Positions 1-6,776 of a DNA stretch of 7,689 bases are shown piece by piece. The position numbers and the translations under genes were made by a program. How positions within the stretch are numbered: position 1 is the stretch's first letter; the number at the start of each line of letters is the position of its first letter. This DNA comes from Spirochaetaceae bacterium. Lineage in GTDB: Bacteria > Spirochaetota > Spirochaetia > Sphaerochaetales > Sphaerochaetaceae. The notes beneath the pieces are model-generated. The model saw only the letters and a program-made list of their open reading frames with translations. It had not been told where the DNA came from and did not search any database. The stretch covers positions 1 to 7,689 of the forward strand of contig JAENWY010000104.1 of assembly GCA_016649775.1 (NCBI GenBank). Direction: 5' to 3'.

Positions 1-79
1 CCCATCTCGAACACGGAAGTTAAGCACTCTTACGTCGATGGTACTACAATTATGTGGGAGAGTAGATAGTTGCCGGGCC
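1..79 (+). rRNA. rrf: 5S ribosomal RNA, 3' part (5' end outside the window)
   Basis: The first bases match the conserved 5S core: CCCATCTCGAACACGGAAGT followed by TAAGC, then the GATGGTACT segment and GTGGGAGAGTAG, ending in the helix I strand TGCCGGGC at 71-78. About 35-40 nt of the 5' side is missing. As the usual last gene of a 16S-23S-5S operon, it implies that an rRNA operon lies immediately upstream on the plus strand. A run of eight T (80-87) starts right after the mature 3' end, so the exact end is uncertain by 1-2 nt. Confidence 0.95.
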
Positions 80-117
80 TTTTTTTTATCTTTACGATTT
101 AGTTATATATAGAAATT

Positions 118-142
118 GCATCCTTTTTGGGATGTTTTTTTT
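118..142 (+). terminator. rRNA operon intrinsic terminator
   Basis: CATCC (119-123) pairs with GGATG (130-134) around a six-base loop, and eight T (135-142) follow directly. This is a compact Rho-independent terminator about 40 nt after the 5S rRNA. The T-run at 80-87 after 5S may act as a first pause or termination site, giving two signals in series. The stem is only 5 bp, so some read-through into the next gene is possible. Confidence 0.75.
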
Positions 143-221
143 GTTTAAAGTTTATATCGATATTTTTTCAACTATTATTTTATAAGTATAAAAAATAAAA
201 AAAATATGATATGTTTTGATT

Positions 222-1934
222 ATGAATAGAAAGGTAAAAATAACAAGAGATAATAAAGAAATTGAAGTTGATATTTCAAGTTTAACAAATGATGAATTTA
301 TTCAAGTTTTAGAAAATTTGGAAAATCAATTTAGTGAAACAACAAGTCCTCAAAAAGAGAACTTTCACAGAAATAATGAAACCAATATTGATTATTCATA
401 TACCGATATTAAAAAATTAAAAAGTAATATGTTGAAAATTGATGTTGAAAATAAAGATTTAATTGAAGTAGAAAACAATTTAAATAAAATTATACGAAAC
501 TATGGTAGAACTATTGATTTACTAGATATATTAAAATTTGCCATTAATAGTAAAAAGTATAAAGAATTATATCAAATTCCTGAAGGTCTTTATTCTTTGG
601 ATATTTTTAGTACTGAATCAAATGATTTAAATCACTTAATTTTAAGCAAATGCAATGATATCATTGACAATTTAAAAAATAAACAAAATCTTATAATTAG
701 TAATAAAAAAGAAATCAGAATAATATTAGACAACAATTTGCAACAAATTGATGAAAGTTATTTAGGTAATTCTGGAAAATCAGATTTAGATTTTAACAAT
801 GAATATTTATCATTAATACAGTCCTTACCCAAAAAATTTCTAAAAAATTCAATTATAACTAATAATTTATTAGCCGCTATTGTAGTTGATAAATATTTTT
901 ATGGAACAGTTGACCATCAGATTAAATTGGATTTCAATATAATTGGAATTAATTTAGGAGATTTAAATAAACATTTTGAAAAAGTTGCGAATTTATTAAG
1001 ACCCCTTTCACAGGAGATTTTGAATGAGTTACTTGAGAATGAATCTCTCGTTTTGACAGAGTCTCGATTTAATACTTTAGACGATAGAACTGCAAAAGGT
1101 TGGCTTTTAAGTTTAACCTCTCCACTTAATCAAGAAAACAAAGTTTATTATATGTATAATAAAAATCTATCTTCTAAAACCTTTAGGGATAAAATCAAAA
1201 GCTATACAGGCAAAATTCAAGCTGATTGGGCAAGAGATTACTTGATTTCTGATAATAATTATAATATCTCAATATCATTTAGTTATCTTCGAAATATCTT
1301 TGAAGAAGAACTTCACAAGAATGAAGCATCAAAAGATAATTATGAAATTAAAATAACTATAAATAAAATATTAAGAGCAATAGATCGAATTATTTATATT
1401 GATAAATGTGGAAGAATTTTACTTGAGAATAATAAGATAAGTGCTAAAGAATTTTTATCTTCTAGAGCCATTGCGTCAAAAATACAGTTTAACAAATTAA
1501 AGAAGATTATAAAATCCAGACGTGAAATACATTTATACAATACACAATTAGTTATTAAGTTTGATTTTGTCATACAGAACTTTGAATTGATATTAAATTA
1601 TTTGGATAATGTTGAATTGACTCCTTACAAATCAGGTGTTAGTAATTATGTAATGATGTATAATCTTGAAAAATTAAATAATTTTTATGTAGAATCTGAT
1701 AATGATGCAGAATTATTTTCAATAATATTTTCAGTCTTGCAGAGTGCAAACGCAAATAATATTGATATGATTAAATACGTATCCTATCTACTAACTACAA
1801 TTGATCAATCTACTTATAATAGTACTGATTATAAAAAATTATTGCCTTGGAATCTTGAGAGTAATTTAAAAAATAGATTTGTGGTTAAAGAAGTTAGTCG
1901 AAAAGCAAATAAACTTATAACCTTAAATTCATAA
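222..1934 (+). CDS. diverged IS66-type transposase homologue, probably catalytically inactive (570 aa)
   Basis: I recognise this as a distant IS66 (DDE_Tnp_IS66) homologue from several segments in the family order. LLAAIVVDKY (216-225) matches the family's SPxLLAxxxVSKY. LLRPL (258-262) matches the stretch before the first catalytic motif. SLVLTESRF...LDD (around 275-288) lies where HADETPxxVLD is expected. QAD (D335) matches LQADGY. VESDNDAELFSIIFSV (about 491-506) matches the GSDAGGERAAILYSL block, and LLPWN (540-544) is the C-terminal signature. The first Asp is replaced (T279/E280), and there is no Glu between 466 and 482, where the family has NNxAER. Only D335 of the triad survives. The N-terminal CxxC zinc finger is absent (two isolated Cys in all), and the first 200 residues are Asn/Lys/Glu-rich and helical-looking. 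The frame is intact, which argues against a fresh pseudogene. ATG 222 was chosen over TTG 216; neither has a clear Shine-Dalgarno. It is clearly more AT-rich than its neighbours. No tnpA, tnpB or IS ends are seen. It could be a decaying element or a domesticated protein. Confidence 0.7.
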   Translation: MNRKVKITRDNKEIEVDISSLTNDEFIQVLENLENQFSETTSPQKENFHRNNETNIDYSYTDIKKLKSNMLKIDVENKDLIEVENNLNKIIRNYGRTIDLLDILKFAINSKKYKELYQIPEGLYSLDIFSTESNDLNHLILSKCNDIIDNLKNKQNLIISNKKEIRIILDNNLQQIDESYLGNSGKSDLDFNNEYLSLIQSLPKKFLKNSIITNNLLAAIVVDKYFYGTVDHQIKLDFNIIGINLGDLNKHFEKVANLLRPLSQEILNELLENESLVLTESRFNTLDDRTAKGWLLSLTSPLNQENKVYYMYNKNLSSKTFRDKIKSYTGKIQADWARDYLISDNNYNISISFSYLRNIFEEELHKNEASKDNYEIKITINKILRAIDRIIYIDKCGRILLENNKISAKEFLSSRAIASKIQFNKLKKIIKSRREIHLYNTQLVIKFDFVIQNFELILNYLDNVELTPYKSGVSNYVMMYNLEKLNNFYVESDNDAELFSIIFSVLQSANANNIDMIKYVSYLLTTIDQSTYNSTDYKKLLPWNLESNLKNRFVVKEVSRKANKLITLNS

Positions 1935-2007
1935 AATTCAATTAACATAAAGTTAAGATATCCTAGTTTTGTTATTATTTAATGCATTAATAATTAAAAC
2001 CTGTTAA

Positions 2008-2068
2008 TATAATAGAGAGAAAGTTAAAATTATTTTTTATAGCATTTAAATTTTTTTTGACCTATAAT
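2008..2068 (+). promoter_or_regulatory. candidate promoter region of the degT-like/nadK/recN operon
   Basis: The 153-nt gap before the operon holds two perfect TATAAT hexamers, at 2008-2013 and 2063-2068. Neither has a convincing TTGACA-like box at 16-18 bp. The proximal one would start transcription near 2075, giving a leader of roughly a dozen bases that still contains the GAGG ribosome site (2078-2081). In DNA this AT-rich, a TATAAT match alone is weak evidence. Confidence 0.3.
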
Positions 2069-2087
2069 AATTTATATGAGGTAAGTA

Positions 2088-3122
2088 GTGGCTACAAATA
2101 TAGAATTTCACAGGCCGACATTAAGGCGTAAGGACATGCAGTCGGTGTTACAAACAATGGTAGATGAAAAGATTGGTCCTGGTGTCAAAAAAAAAGAGTT
2201 TTTAGATCTCTTAACATTGAGACTAAATATGAATGGTGGTATAGCTCTTAGGAGTTATTTTGATGCTATTAAAACAGCACTAGAATTAGCCGGTGTAAAA
2301 GAGGGCTCTAGTATTGTTACCTCTGTGTTATCTCCTCAAATATATAAAATTGCAGCAAAAAAATTAGGTGCTAAAATTGTTTTAGCAGACATTAATAGTG
2401 AAAATGGATGTCTTTCAGCATCTTCAGCTTTAGAAGCTATAGGAAAAGGTGCTATTGCAGTTCTTCTTCATGAACCTTGTTGTCAAATACCTTATGGAGA
2501 AGATTATTCTTTACTGAATGTTCCTATTATTGAAGATATTAGTGAAAGTTTTGGTTCTTTTTATGATGAATTCTTTGCAGGATCTTTTGGCGATATAGTT
2601 ATATGTGCATTTGAACAGGAACATATTGTTTCTTGTGGTGGCGGTGCAGCTATTCTTTATACAGATAGGGTATATAAGGAACTTATAAAAAACTTATATA
2701 AGGATATTTCTAAATATGAGGAAATGCCAGATTTGAATGCTTCCTTAGGTATAATTCAATTGGCTGAAATAGATGGTTATTTATTACGTAGACAAGAAAT
2801 TTTTGAAATGTTTAAAAAAGCTTTATTAAAAACCAATCATAAATTATTTGGAATTAGTGATTTAGATTTTTCTCCAAATGCTTGGATTTTTCCTGTAGTA
2901 CTCGATTCAAAACCAGAAGATATTATTGCTTTTGCAAAAAAATATAATGTCTTATGTAAACCATTGTTTGATAATTCTATTGGTTCTGATTCTAAAGAAA
3001 AGTTTGCCTTATATCCTGGAGCTACATCAGCACTTTTACGCGCAATAGCTTTTCCTGTATATCCTTTTTTGAAATCAAGTGATATAGATACGCTTGTAAA
3101 AGTTATATCTCATTTGCCTTAG
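2088..3122 (+). CDS. DegT/DnrJ/EryC1/StrS-family protein lacking the PLP lysine (344 aa)
   Basis: The fold is the sugar aminotransferase type (fold-type I, PLP-dependent). An N-terminal IEFHRPTLRRKDM...GPGVKKKEF matches the family's F.RP.i...e...v...GpkvkeFE. IEDISESFG carries the cofactor-ring Asp (D150), followed by AGSFGDI. LNASLGIIQLAEIDGYLLRRQEI (about 217-239) matches the family's LNALQAAIGLAQL...RR segment. The segment GDIVICAFEQEHIVSCGGG aligns without gaps to GDIxxFSFHPTKNITTGEGG and puts His179 where the Schiff-base Lys belongs, followed by a one-residue deletion. A normal transaminase is therefore unlikely. ColD and E1 dehydratases also carry His here, but no deoxysugar genes are nearby. 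The length is slightly below the usual 360-400 aa. The GTG start is supported by GAGG at 2078-2081, 6 nt upstream. It is first in an operon with nadK, 10 nt away. The exact substrate is unknown. Confidence 0.85.
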   Translation: MATNIEFHRPTLRRKDMQSVLQTMVDEKIGPGVKKKEFLDLLTLRLNMNGGIALRSYFDAIKTALELAGVKEGSSIVTSVLSPQIYKIAAKKLGAKIVLADINSENGCLSASSALEAIGKGAIAVLLHEPCCQIPYGEDYSLLNVPIIEDISESFGSFYDEFFAGSFGDIVICAFEQEHIVSCGGGAAILYTDRVYKELIKNLYKDISKYEEMPDLNASLGIIQLAEIDGYLLRRQEIFEMFKKALLKTNHKLFGISDLDFSPNAWIFPVVLDSKPEDIIAFAKKYNVLCKPLFDNSIGSDSKEKFALYPGATSALLRAIAFPVYPFLKSSDIDTLVKVISHLP

Positions 3123-3132
3123 GAGTTGAAAA

Positions 3133-4005
3133 ATGAATGATGAAATTATATTACCAAGACATGTAGTAATTGTTGCTAATTTGCATAGAGATTATGTAGC
3201 AGAAGTTGCTGATGAAGTCATTAAATATTTAAATTCAAAAAGTATTAAAAATAGTTTGATCAAAACTAAAAAGAATTTTGAGCAATTAACACTACCTCCA
3301 AATACAGATTTATTAATTTCTCTTGGTGGCGATGGTACTGTTTTATATTGTGTTCGTTATATAAAAGATTTAGGAATCCCAATATTACCTGTTAATATGG
3401 GAACTTTTGGATATATAACAGAAGTAGGTGTTTCTGAATGGAAAGAAACTCTTGAGTCTTATTTAAGCGCAGGTGTAAAACATAAAATAACAAGAAGACT
3501 TACTATTAAATCTTCTGTAATTAGAAATGAAAATCGAGTTTTTCACGGATCTGCTTTAAATGAATTAGTAGTATCTTGTTGGGGAATAAATAAAGTTATT
3601 AACTTAGGTGTGTATATAGATAATACTTATGTTGGTAAATTTAGAGCAGATGGTGTAATAGTTAGTACACCAACAGGAAGCACTGGTTATTCTCTGGCAG
3701 CAGGTGGCCCAATAGTAGATCCTACCTTAGCTTCTTTGATAATTACACCAATTTGTCCTTTTGCCCTTTCTAATAGACCTATTGTCGTTTCAAGCAATAG
3801 CAAAATTACAATAAAGATTCTTGAAGGTCAAAGAACTGGTATAATGGTAACACTTGATGGTCAAGTTAATTATAATTTAATTGAAGGTGATGGAATTGAA
3901 ATAGTTTCATCAAGATCTAATGCTTTATTATTAACTAGTACAAATAGAAATGGTTTTGATATTATTCGTGACAAATTAAATTGGTCAGGGGAATCTAGAT
4001 GTTAG
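3133..4005 (+). CDS. nadK: NAD kinase (290 aa)
   Basis: This enzyme phosphorylates NAD+ to NADP+ in the cytoplasm, the only known route to NADP. The family signatures are all present: GGDGT at 65-69 (D67 catalytic, phosphate binding), NMGTFGYITE after it, the NE pair at 143-144 (NAD binding), and TPTGSTGYSLAAGGPIVDP from 180, followed by ITPICPFALSNRPIVV. The length is normal for the bacterial enzyme. The start is set by AGGAG at 3121-3125, which overlaps the stop of the preceding gene, 7 nt before the ATG. The 3' end overlaps the recN start by 7 nt (3999-4005), so the two are probably translationally coupled. Whether it uses ATP only or also polyphosphate cannot be read from the sequence. 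Confidence 0.96.
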   Translation: MNDEIILPRHVVIVANLHRDYVAEVADEVIKYLNSKSIKNSLIKTKKNFEQLTLPPNTDLLISLGGDGTVLYCVRYIKDLGIPILPVNMGTFGYITEVGVSEWKETLESYLSAGVKHKITRRLTIKSSVIRNENRVFHGSALNELVVSCWGINKVINLGVYIDNTYVGKFRADGVIVSTPTGSTGYSLAAGGPIVDPTLASLIITPICPFALSNRPIVVSSNSKITIKILEGQRTGIMVTLDGQVNYNLIEGDGIEIVSSRSNALLLTSTNRNGFDIIRDKLNWSGESRC

Positions 4006-5669
4006 AAAGTTTATCTATTCATGCTTTTGCTCTTATTGAAGATATTCATATTGATTTGAATAAAGGTTTCACGGTAATAACTGGTGAAACAGGTACTGGT
4101 AAATCAATATTATTATCTGCTCTTTCTCTTTTACTCGGAGGTCCTGGTGATACTCAGTCAATTAGAAATGGATTCGATAGTGCCAGTGTTAGTGGCACAT
4201 TTGTTTTAGAAACACCAGCAAATGAAATTAAGAAATTGTTATCTGCATTATCAATTGATATTGAAGATAATATTATAATTATAAGAAGGGTTTTAAAATC
4301 AAATGGAAGAACACTAAGTTATGTAAATGATTTTCCAATAAAAAAAAGCTCACTAATAGTCATTTCTTCTTATCTTGTTGATATTTCAGCACAACATGCT
4401 CATCAATCTCTTTTAAAGTGTGACAAACAGTTGTCTCTTGTTGATAATTTTAGTGAATCAAATATTCTATTAGAAGATTATCAAAAACTTTTTCATTTGT
4501 TAAATAAATTAAAAGATGAAAGGGATAACATTATCGATTTAATTGCTTCTTCCAAAAAAGAAGAGGATTATTTAAATTATGCATTTGAAGAAATTAGCAA
4601 AGTAGATCCAAAAGAGGAAGAAGATGATAATTTAACAGATGAAATACATAAATTAAGTCAATTTGAAAATATTCATGAAAATCTATTAGGCACAGTTGAA
4701 ATGTTACATAGCTCTTACGAGGGTGGAAGTACTATTAATAATTTAAATAATAGTCTTACGAGTTTAACAAAAGCCTCTCATATAGATAGTATTTTGGAAA
4801 AATACCAAGAAAGATTGAATAGTGCAGTCCTTGAATGTGAAGATATTTATGAAAGCTTAAAAGATTATTTACAAGATATGAGTTTTTCACAAGAAAACTT
4901 AGATGTAATGCAACAAAGATTATCACAACTTCAAAGATTAAAGAAAAAATATGGTCCAACTTTATCTCATGTAATTGAATTTAGAGATGAGATTAACGAG
5001 AAATTAGAAGCTATTAATAATAGTAGTGATGATATTGAATTTATAGATAATAAAATAAAGAAATGTAATTTGCAATTGGTAGAAACAGCCTCCTTATTAT
5101 CTATTAAAAGATTAAAAGGTGCAAACGAACTAAGTGTTGCAATAGAAAAGTCGCTTCATTCATTAGGAATGCCACATGCTGTTTTTAAAACAATTCTAAT
5201 AAAAAGAGATGATTATAGTTTGTTTGGTAAAGAAAGTGTTGAATTTATGTTATCTGCAAACCCTGGACTAGAATCAAGACCAATTAAAGAAATTGCTAGT
5301 GGTGGTGAACTTTCAAGAGTAATGTTAGCAATAAAGACTACTCTTAGAGAGAAAGATCCTGTTTCTACATTAGTATTTGATGAAGTAGATGCAGGTATAG
5401 GGGGAGTTATAGCCTCTAGTGTAGCTAATGAATTAATAAGTTTATCAACTTCTTCTCAAGTAATAGCTATCACTCATTTAGCAGCTATTGCAGCCAAAGC
5501 AGATACTCAATTAGTTGTGTCTAAATATGTTAAAAGTTTGATGAGCTATACAACCATAGTTTCTGTCGAGAATGAAGAAAGAACTAAAGAAATTGCAAGA
5601 ATGTTGTCCGGAGATAGTGAGAGTATTATCTCACTTAAACATGCTGAGTCTTTATTAGAATCCGAATAA
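3999..5669 (+). CDS. recN: DNA repair protein RecN (556 aa)
   Basis: RecN is an SMC-like ATPase that acts early in recombinational repair of double-strand breaks on the nucleoid. The N-terminus MLESLSIHAFALIEDIHIDL is typical, and Walker A is GETGTGKS (29-36). The RecN-specific DISAQHAHQSLL stands where most members have DIHGQHEHQSLL. A charged helical region from about 150 to 370 forms the coiled-coil arms, including FEEISKVDPKEEEDDNL near the hinge side. The C-terminal head has the ABC signature ASGGELSR (S434-S439), Walker B TLVFDEVDAGIGG (457-469) and the switch His in ITHLAAIAAKAD (H493). The length is normal. The ATG at 3999 overlaps the nadK stop and is preceded by AGGGGA (3987-3992), 6 nt upstream. 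It is the last gene of the operon. No LexA-type box is obvious, as expected if it is expressed with nadK. Confidence 0.96.
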   Translation: MLESLSIHAFALIEDIHIDLNKGFTVITGETGTGKSILLSALSLLLGGPGDTQSIRNGFDSASVSGTFVLETPANEIKKLLSALSIDIEDNIIIIRRVLKSNGRTLSYVNDFPIKKSSLIVISSYLVDISAQHAHQSLLKCDKQLSLVDNFSESNILLEDYQKLFHLLNKLKDERDNIIDLIASSKKEEDYLNYAFEEISKVDPKEEEDDNLTDEIHKLSQFENIHENLLGTVEMLHSSYEGGSTINNLNNSLTSLTKASHIDSILEKYQERLNSAVLECEDIYESLKDYLQDMSFSQENLDVMQQRLSQLQRLKKKYGPTLSHVIEFRDEINEKLEAINNSSDDIEFIDNKIKKCNLQLVETASLLSIKRLKGANELSVAIEKSLHSLGMPHAVFKTILIKRDDYSLFGKESVEFMLSANPGLESRPIKEIASGGELSRVMLAIKTTLREKDPVSTLVFDEVDAGIGGVIASSVANELISLSTSSQVIAITHLAAIAAKADTQLVVSKYVKSLMSYTTIVSVENEERTKEIARMLSGDSESIISLKHAESLLESE

Positions 5670-5685
5670 AGAAAAGGAAATATAA

Positions 5686-5726
5686 TAAGCCTTCTTTTCT
5701 AGAAATAATCTAGTTAAGAAGGCTTA
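5686..5726. terminator. bidirectional terminator between convergent operons
   Basis: TAAGCCTTCTT (5686-5696) is perfectly complementary to AAGAAGGCTTA (5716-5726). Inside it a second stem, CTAGA/TCTAG (5699-5703 / 5709-5713), closes on AATAA with only T-T mismatches between the stems. It begins 16 nt after the recN stop. On the minus strand it is followed by a T-rich tract (TTATTATATTT), on the plus strand by a weaker AATTGTTATT. The position suits termination of both recN and the GGGtGRT gene. Confidence 0.8.
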
Positions 5727-5748
5727 ATTGTTATTAGGTGCTAATTAT

Positions 5749-5780
5749 TAATTTAGAATAGAATACTAAATTATTTTTTT
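5749..5780 (+). terminator. possible second plus-strand terminator
   Basis: TAATTTAG (5749-5756) pairs with CTAAATTA (5766-5773) around a 9-nt loop, and seven T (5774-5780) follow. The form is that of an intrinsic terminator reading rightward, but the stem is almost all A-T and it overlaps the stop codon of the convergent gene. It may back up the stronger hairpin upstream. Confidence 0.35.
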
Positions 5781-6772
5781 AGACCTTGTTCAACAGCAAC
5801 AGCTACAGCTACAGTTGCTCCAACCATTGGGTTGTTACCCATACCAACAAATCCCATCATTTCAACATGAGCAGGTACAGAAGATGAACCAGCGAATTGA
5901 GCATCACCGTGCATTCTTCCCATTGTATCTGTCATACCATAAGATGCAGGACCAGCTGCTACGTTATCTGGATGAAGAGTTCTTCCTGTACCACCACCGG
6001 ATGCTACAGAGAAATATTTTTTTCCTTCATCAATACATTCTTTTTTATAAATACCTGCAACTGGGTGTTGGAAACGAGTAGGGTTAGTACTGTTACCAGT
6101 GATTGATACATCAACACCTTCGTGATGCATAATAGCTACACCTTCACGAACATCATCAGCACCATAACAACGAACACCAGCTCTTTCACCTTTAGAATAT
6201 GCAATACGTCGAACTTCAGTTAATTCACTTGTTTTATAATTAAACTGAGTTTGTACATATGTGAAACCGTTAATTCTTGAAATGATTTGAGCAGCATCTT
6301 TACCTAATCCGTTAAGGATTACTTGTAAAGGAGTTTTTCTTGCTTTATTAGCATTACGAGCAATCCCGATAGCACCTTCAGCAGCAGCAAAAGATTCGTG
6401 GCCAGCTAAGAAAGCGAAACATTTTGTTTCTTCCCTTAATAACATAGCACCTAGGTTACCATGTCCTATACCAACTTTTCTTTCGTAAGCAACTGAACCT
6501 GGAATACAGAAAGACTGTAGACCAATACCAATTGCTTCAGCAGCTTCAGCAGCTGAAGTACAACCTTTTTTGATTGCAATAGCAGCACCTAAAGTATAAC
6601 CCCAAGCAGCATCTTCAAATGCAATAGGTTGAATACTTTTAGTGATTTCGATTGGATTAAAGCCTTTACTTTCACAAAGTGCTAGAGCTTCTTCAAGGTC
6701 TTTTAGACCATATTCTTTTAGACAAGCATTAACGCCGTCGATTCTTCTTTCTTGGTTTTCAAACTTAGCCAT
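5771..6772 (-). CDS. GGGtGRT-family protein, function unknown (333 aa)
   Basis: The family is named for the motif seen here as SGGGTGRT (G259-T265), followed by LHPDNVAAGPASYGMTDTMGRMHGDAQFAGSSSVPAHVEMMGF and a Gly/Val/Ala-rich end. Its biochemical role is not established to my knowledge. The protein is soluble, with no signal peptide or clear membrane helix. It holds several Cys (C17, C33, C71, C89, C118 and others) and His (H104, H125, an HH pair, H in MHGDAQ) that could bind metal or a cluster; this is inference. The start at 6772 was chosen because AAGGAG (6785-6780) lies 7 nt upstream; the upstream in-frame TTG (6796) lies inside the preceding gene and has less support. It begins 4 nt after the stop of the Fe-S scaffold gene, and its ribosome site lies in that gene's last codons, so the two are coupled. 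It is less AT-rich than the other genes, consistent with strong expression. Confidence 0.9.
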   Translation of the reverse strand: MAKFENQERRIDGVNACLKEYGLKDLEEALALCESKGFNPIEITKSIQPIAFEDAAWGYTLGAAIAIKKGCTSAAEAAEAIGIGLQSFCIPGSVAYERKVGIGHGNLGAMLLREETKCFAFLAGHESFAAAEGAIGIARNANKARKTPLQVILNGLGKDAAQIISRINGFTYVQTQFNYKTSELTEVRRIAYSKGERAGVRCYGADDVREGVAIMHHEGVDVSITGNSTNPTRFQHPVAGIYKKECIDEGKKYFSVASGGGTGRTLHPDNVAAGPASYGMTDTMGRMHGDAQFAGSSSVPAHVEMMGFVGMGNNPMVGATVAVAVAVEQGLKK

Positions 6773-6776
6773 CTTC

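Noticed and set aside
154..163. ATATCGATAT palindrome, also present at 7647-7656
   Set aside because: Two copies of a 10-bp AT-rich palindrome at unrelated loci are weak evidence of a shared site.
143..221. IS66 left end or terminal inverted repeats flanking the transposase homologue
   Set aside because: I found no matching inverted repeat or 8-bp target duplication between 143-221 and 1935-2087, so no mobile element boundary can be drawn.
1935..1960. TTAAC/GTTAA inverted repeat after the IS66-like gene as a terminator
   Set aside because: The stem is 5 bp, almost all A-T, with no T-run directly after it; this is expected by chance here.
4756..4959. Minus-strand open frame inside recN
   Set aside because: It lies wholly antisense to a well-conserved gene, has no ribosome site and no family resemblance. 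Its hydrophobic look comes from complementing Lys/Glu-rich codons.
5815..6106. Two overlapping plus-strand open frames within the GGGtGRT gene
   Set aside because: They are antisense to the conserved GGGtGRT region, have no recognisable product, and a less AT-rich gene easily leaves open frames on the other strand.
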